A stretch of DNA of 64,000 nt from Priapulus caudatus (taxonomy: Eukaryota; Priapulida; Priapulimorpha; Priapulimorphida; Priapulidae): positions 50,033 to 114,032 of the forward strand of contig NW_014577232.1 in NCBI RefSeq assembly GCF_000485595.1. Reading direction: 5' to 3'. Below the pieces are notes generated by a model that saw nothing but the letters and a program-made list of their open reading frames with translations, was not told where the DNA came from and searched no databases. Each line of letters starts with the position of its first letter. The first letter of the stretch is position 1. A program made the position numbers and the translations under genes. Shown here piece after piece: positions 58,301 through 64,000 of the stretch.

Positions 58301-61300
58301 CCTCCTGGTGTGTCTCTGCTGCCGCCGCGCGGCCGTCCTGCAGCCAGCGGTGGAACGCGTGCCCCGTGCTGGCGCCACGCAGCCACTGCACTTCGACGAG
58401 CTGCGCCATGTAGGCGTGGTCGGCGACGGCGTCGGCGACGTGTGCCGCGTCGTCGCGCGCGCACCGGTCGAGCGCGGAGAGCAGCGCGTCCATCGATGTG
58501 ACGGGGATGCCGAAGCTCTGCACGAACAGCACGAGCTGCGAGGGCTCGAGGTCGCGCAGCGCGGCGCGCACCAGCCGCTCGACGCTCGCGCGGATCATGC
58601 GCAGCTTCAGCCAGTCGGGGAAGAGCAGCGCCTCCTCGCTCGTGTCGACGAGGTACGCAGACGGCGTGTCGCCGCCGGCCGTGAACCAGATGTCGAGCAG
58701 CTCGTGGTGGCGTGCGTCGCTGCTCTTCAGCGGGCCGTACGTGAGGCTGATGATCATCGCCTGCACGACGAGGATGTGCAGCGTCGCCGCCTCGCCGCTG
58801 CTCCACTGCACGAGGATCTGGTCCTGCGACTCCGACTGCAACACGGACCGCAGGCCCTCGCGTGAAACTTCACGTGGCAAACTTTACGCGTACCGTACCC
58901 GTAATGTACCGCAAGCATAAACGAAACATCACACGAGGGTTTTTCCCTCGAAAAACTCCATGATATTCTAAGAAGAATTATAGTGATAATGTTACCATTC
59001 TGCTAACAGATGCTGAATATATGGCACTTTCAGAATCCTTTGGATTAGGCCATGTCTAGCAGTATTAAGCTGTGCATACATCATGCAGTTCAAACTCACA
59101 TGTACAGCACAAATGATATATTTATAAATGATAAATATTTACAGCAAACAAAAGTTACCCATGAATATTCCTCCTTAGAAGGCATCATAGCTTGTTTTAT
59201 GTAAGCAGTGAATATCTCCAGCATGGCTGCCAGAGTGCGAGACGCGCCGTCAAACTGACAGGATTCTGATGGCATTATGTAGTTCATCACCGTAGGCCTC
59301 TCAACTATCAACTGTGCGAGGTCCTGCAGGGCATCAGATAAGAAATTCAAGCAGAGAAGCAGTCCAAGCTGTTTATACACATATTGTCCATTACAACACA
59401 AACATATTTCACATATTAACAATGACCGCATAGATGGTTACCATTACAGTTGATACTAGTTCTAGTAAAACTTTAACGATTCTTGCCTATGATTTCAAGT
59501 TATGAAAATGGCAACTAAATACATTTTTCAATTAAAAATTCACATAAAACTCATATGACCATCTGAATTTGAAAAATAATTCAACAGTATACAAAAAAGC
59601 TGCTGGTATTATTTTGGTTGAATTTGTCAAGTAAATCGAATTTATAATGTAAAATCATTCTGGAGAGCAATACCAAAAAGGTACAAACCAGAGCAAGAGC
59701 AGCCATTCTCTGCATATCAGATATGGGAAGATGAGAGGCAAGAAACTGGACATATGCACTGAGGGCACATGGATCTGTCTCCACTTGACATGCCTGAACA
59801 ACGAGAGCAAACAAAAATAGAAAAATGTTATCACTGTTTGTTCAATAAATGCATAAATATACGAAATTACAAGAAGATCACAATGAAACTATACAAAAGA
59901 ACAACTGTACAAGGTCCAATAAAATCTCATGACAATATGAAGTTTATATTGTACATGTGATAATATCAAGAGTGACAATATATGTGATATATTATATTAC
60001 ATAATACTCTATACACACGCACGCACGCACGCACGCACGCACACACGCACATATATATTATACACTATATTAACATCTACATTATGTCACTCCTAATAAT
60101 GTAACAATCTTAGTCATCTTCACTTAAAGACTATTCTCATTAGGAAGCCACGAGCTCAATGGTCTACTTCACCCCGTGTGTATATTATGTGTGTTTACCT
60201 GGCGCAAAGCTTCAGCTACATCCTGTTTCACTTGCTCAAATAATGCAATTGTAGGAAGCTGCACTAGCAACCACTTATGAGATGTTGCCTCATCTTCATC
60301 CGTATCCATTGTAACTTCAGTGTCAGACTCATCGTCTTCTCCTTCAGATTGTGTATCCTTTGGCGGTATCAGTACCATCGATAGACCCTAGTGAGATTTA
60401 ATTTCGTTAGAATAAAATTAGATATAATAATGATAGATTCTTATAGAAATAAGATTAGTTTAATTTGGATGAATTTTCACTGATACACTCGTAACACACA
60501 TAACATTGAAAGTGCTAGTTTACAACGATCCTTACTTACCTAAAGCTTGCAACTAGTATATATAAATATATATATATATATATCGTAGGATAAAATAAAG
60601 CAGATCTAAGGAAAGGTACGTATAAAACTCCTGCTATGTCATTAGTATAGATATTTAGAATATGATGATATTAAGAATGAAATTAACGTACGCATTATAT
60701 ATGTATTATATTTATTGTACTCAATTTAATCCCTTTTTTAGTACTAAATTTTAGGCTATCCAGTATTGTTCAGAGTTCACGTACACTCGGTCCCTACCTT
60801 AATTGCGAGACACCTGGTTGGCGCCTGTGCAGAAGACAGACGCTGCAGGAAGTAGTGGAGTACCTCTCTGACAGTGTCTAGGTTGCCGCATGGGTCGCGT
60901 AGCAGCGCCTGCAGCCGCCCCAGCAACTGCTTCTGTTTCAGCTGCTTCTGCAAAATCAATGGCCGCAATAGTGAGCAGCTATACACACTATCCTTGCCAT
61001 ACCATCCTCACTTGCAAGGTCTGGACTACAAGAAGTAACCTGGGCCAAGTGACATACTGATGTGTATTTCAGTGTTTCTTAGCATTGACAAAATCAGAAA
61101 AACAGAAATAATATCCCATGTATGTGCATGCGTGTGCATGGGCCTGTGTCTATATATCTCTTCTCTCCACTTTTTCCATTTATTCGTTTTGATGCAAACA
61201 ACTGGACGGACAGCCTACATTAAATACTAGTGGAATATATATAGAGGAAGAATATATATATATATATATGTTTATTTGTTATTTATTTATTCATTTATTT

Positions 61301-64000
61301 ATATGATTCATAATGGTCTCTGAAAACACATACCATTGCTGTATATAATGACAATCGCACTGAGTTCATGCTATCTGATGACCGTAAAATATACCTTTTC
61401 CTTGTGCGCCTTCTCCACCTTTGCTTCATCCACATCATCTGCCTCCTCCGTGACATCGTGCAGGAGAAACTCACATAGACACTGAACAGGGAGAACTTCC
61501 AGAGAACTCTCAGATGCTTGCACGAGCTCTACCAGCCAGGGCATAGACCGCGAAGTTCCCTACACATATGGTCGTGTACATTACTTGTGATATTGGGAAC
61601 TTCGGGAATATATTTAAAAAATATATATTTATGTGCAACCTTAATAATAAATACATGTGTTTTCAATGAATACAAGATTGAGATTCTAGTGACATATGAA
61701 TAACAGAAACACCATTACTGGTAGGTTAATTGCGAGTTTGATACAGAACATATCAAATCTATAAAAAATACTTGCAGGGATATTGCGATTTCTAGTCGTA
61801 TATGGTATAGAAGACCCAACCACGTAAGCGCTCATGCCCGTCTACACTCATTCACGCTCGCACCTGTTTCAGGATTATCTGTAGCAGAAAATCTGGCTTC
61901 CTACTGCGACACAATAACTGCCCAATCTTCAGGCTCTTGTTGAGTTTCTGTAGTTGCTCGTACACTTCTTTCGTTGGCTTTCTCGCGGACCCTGTTGGAT
62001 CCATCGTGACCAGTTGTGAGAGCAGCAAGCTGTTCGATTCTGAGATGGCAGCACCGGTCGACGCTGAAGCCAAGTGACTTTCAAATTCCAACACTTGCTG
62101 TTTCTCTAGCTGAGCGATCTAAATATTCAAAATTAGGGTGGGCTATTACACGTGTGATGTGTCTTCGTCAGTCACTAATGTCTTCTTGCAGCAGGCATGT
62201 TGTATCATCTACTGGTTAGATGCGATCCTGGTTACTTTCACGCAGGAAAAAGACAAGTAATATCACTAATAGTACTGCCTGCTTCAGCAAGATGCACCCT
62301 GAATTGTGGAAATTGTCTCAGCTTGCAGAGTGGAGTGACCCAGGACACGTTTACCTTAATAGCTGGTTTGATGACAGTTCAATCGCACCTCAAAATATGT
62401 TCCTCTGTTTAGATAGAACTTCAAAATGTTAGATCGCAAACTTTTTCGTCAACGTTTTTACTGTCGCACATATTTAATAAGGCCCACAAATGGGAATATA
62501 TTACAGCATAATGTAATTTAACCTAACTTTACGCAACATAAAGTAATATATAATTAATGTATGATAAACATAAGATGGGATATTGTCCTGATGCATCACA
62601 CACCTGCAATTCGCGACTGCACAGCTCATCTATTGTAGTGTCGTCGGTGATGGCCGATGGAGGAGGATATGAATACTGGCTAGTCATCACGTTCTCCATG
62701 AATACACGCAGCATCGGGTAGTCCTCCCACGCCGTCTGGCCAAATCGCTCGGTGTTGTGTGCCGTCAGTATGAGTAACATGAGCCATGCCTTCCAGTACA
62801 TGCTAGCTATGGCGAGTGTTGGCGGTGTGTAGCTACACATGTATAAACATGGACACTAGGTAAGTAAGTTATTCAGTTAGTTAAACAAAGTTATAAGGTA
62901 CATCAACTTTAAATTTAAGAACGTAAACAAGAAGTCAACACTCAGATATTACCAATTGGTCTTCACTGTGTCTAAAAAGTCGTTCACCCAAAAACGTTTA
63001 CTAACTCAACCTCATAAGTTCAAACTATAGCCAAAATGTTAACACTTTCTTTCGTGAAATATTGTAATCAATAGAAATTACAGTCCGTCATTTCTAATTC
63101 AGGAATGAAGTGATTCAGAAAACGAAAGTGAAAGGTCAATCTTTATACACACGTACCCAGCAGGAAGTGAAATGTTCTCTGGATGGTGGTATGCACATAG
63201 ATTGAAGGTCATGTCAATGATCTCTAGTCGGCCTACTCTGAGCACATCCAAATTTTCACCGCCGAGAGCAGCTGCTCGCTTTACCAAGTGATCGGCAAGT
63301 TCCATAGCATCTAGACAACTCAGGGGAAGCACCTTGGACAGACCCATTAGCAGGATCCACATAAGTGTGTCCTCCAGTAGGGGTACATCAGAGGCCAGGC
63401 GGAGAATCGTGCTGAGAGGTGGTGGTAACAGTGACAATCAGTATGCAATCAGTATAAAATGTACATATGACAGTGGTCCAAAAGTTCACCTTCCTTAAAG
63501 TGATTACGTCACCGTAAATAGTAAAAATAAAAAAAATATTTCCACTTTTTCACAAAATACAAGTAGTTCTGTTCACTTTCTATGGTTAAATTGCTGCATT
63601 ATACTTCTTATTTTACTATATTGTTCAATGTGAACATACACTCGTGACTCCTACATAGCCCATAGCAAGCAATTAATGTCAGGAACACAACATCAAATCG
63701 TCAAGGTTTTTTGGATTTTTAACTAGTTGAGAAACAATCTTATCAGGTAAGAATTTGAGGATACTTTTAGGATTATAGGTTACTTTTAATGTAAAAAAAT
63801 GGCAACAAAAATGTTACAAATTTTACCATAGAAAATTCGTGACGTAGTCAATTTAACATCCAATGTAACAGTTGTGTACCGCGATGCCACACCGTAGACT
63901 TTCAGTGTCATAAACCTGCTCCATGTCAGTGCATGTAGCAGAAGCACAACTAAAAACACACCTTCTCTCTGCCTCGGGTGGCCAATTGTCTTTGTTAAAG
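52314..64000 (-). CDS. INTS1: Integrator complex subunit 1, C-terminal part (5' end outside window)
   Basis: Twenty-two minus-strand exons, in order: 64000-63962 (partial), 63411-63157, 62832-62604, 62118-61864, 61559-61395, 60947-60798, 60387-60199, 59793-59689, 59323-59159, 58835-57942, 57685-57505, 57335-57056, 56924-56738, 56469-56273, 55798-55672, 55455-55334, 55025-54836, 54620-54487, 54287-54109, 53379-53217, 52907-52744, 52429-52314 (stop). Phases join; about 1495 codons are visible of a protein normally near 2200 aa. INTS1 is the largest scaffold of the nuclear Integrator complex, which cleaves snRNA 3' ends and paused nascent RNAs. Recognised by DNWPPEAER, YWKAWLMLL, LLCRSRKPDFLLQIILKQ, LVDTSEEALLFPDWLKLRM, LVLFVQSFGIPVTSMD, LVDWLALLDPE, LTHQSSWKTLHQCI, DFLWACVHIPKIWQGRE, and LLGLLELLQPHLF-like words. 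Mostly helical-repeat protein with no catalytic site. Most exons are AT-rich, but 58200-58835 and 53217-53379 are strikingly GC-rich at third positions. Confidence 0.97.
53390..53645. repeat. 12-bp GTTTATGTACGT minisatellite
   Basis: About 21 units of a 12-mer with TATATACGTGTT and GTGCCTGTTTAT variants, right next to the exon ending at 53379 in an INTS1 intron. Because 12 is divisible by three, every frame on both strands is open, giving spurious repetitive peptides. Confidence 0.95.
55849..56102. mobile_element. MULE-like MITE, copy 2 (254 bp)
   Basis: Same ends as the copy at 49936-50127, flanked by perfect 9-bp duplications TATGCATCG (55840-55848, 56103-56111). It is longer than copy 1 because the sub-terminal CCGGTATACCGGACCGTAC-like segment is repeated. 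It lies in an INTS1 intron. Confidence 0.88.
60013..60048. repeat. (ACGC)n microsatellite
   Basis: About eight ACGC units in an INTS1 intron. Confidence 0.95.

Noticed and set aside
58193-58920. Arg/Pro/Ala-rich open frames up to 185 aa on both strands
   Set aside because: Shadows of the GC-rich INTS1 exon 57942-58835, which has clear family motifs in its own frame.

Overview
The window is nuclear DNA of a metazoan, most likely an aquatic invertebrate. Evidence: spliced genes with GT-AG introns, AT-rich introns, many small cut-and-paste transposon relics, and animal gene families (TARBP2-type dsRNA-binding protein, GCN5/PCAF acetyltransferase with the animal PCAF N-terminal domain, mucin-type GalNAc transferase, Integrator subunit 1). 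I cannot name the species. There is no CRISPR array, operon, rRNA or convincing tRNA.

Layout: (1) 479-4406 (+) a complete seven-exon gene for a single-pass membrane cupin_8/JmjC-like putative 2-oxoglutarate oxygenase, 341 aa. (2) 4407-9570 gene-free. (3) 9571-15052 (-) a complete seven-exon TARBP2/PRKRA-like gene, 330 aa, three dsRBDs, with transposon relics in its introns. (4) 15053-18524 transposon-rich spacer with a Tigger-like element that still encodes only an HTH. (5) 18525-40231 (+) a complete ten-exon KAT2 (GCN5/PCAF) gene, 829 aa. (6) 42046-49041 (+) a complete eleven-exon polypeptide GalNAc-transferase gene, 657 aa. (7) 52314-64000 (-) the 3' part (22 exons in view) of INTS1, which continues beyond the right edge. 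Exon phases were checked through all five genes and join in frame.

The most striking region is inside KAT2. About 5.2 kb carrying exons 2-7 (left arm about 24614-29935) recurs in inverted orientation inside intron 7 (right arm about 32685-37873, broken by a 908-base N gap). Between the arms lie a direct second copy (30772-31806) of the sequence just upstream of the left arm (23505-24613) and an 820-base fold-back element. The arms differ mainly by single-base indels that break frame in the inverted copy, and introns match as closely as exons. This is either a very young inverted duplication or, more probably, a second haplotype or noisy reads assembled into the intron. If real, the KAT2 pre-mRNA would contain a multi-kilobase hairpin.

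Other points: the catalytic and bromodomain half of KAT2 is one 1086-nt exon with nearly all third positions G or C, unlike its AT-rich upstream exons; part of a 894-nt INTS1 exon shows the same. Several short terminal-inverted-repeat elements have clear target-site duplications: two MULE-like copies (9 bp), a hAT-like element (8 bp) and Tigger/pogo-like elements (TA). Functionally the genes are unrelated nuclear, RNA-silencing and secretory-pathway housekeeping genes; no pathway links them.
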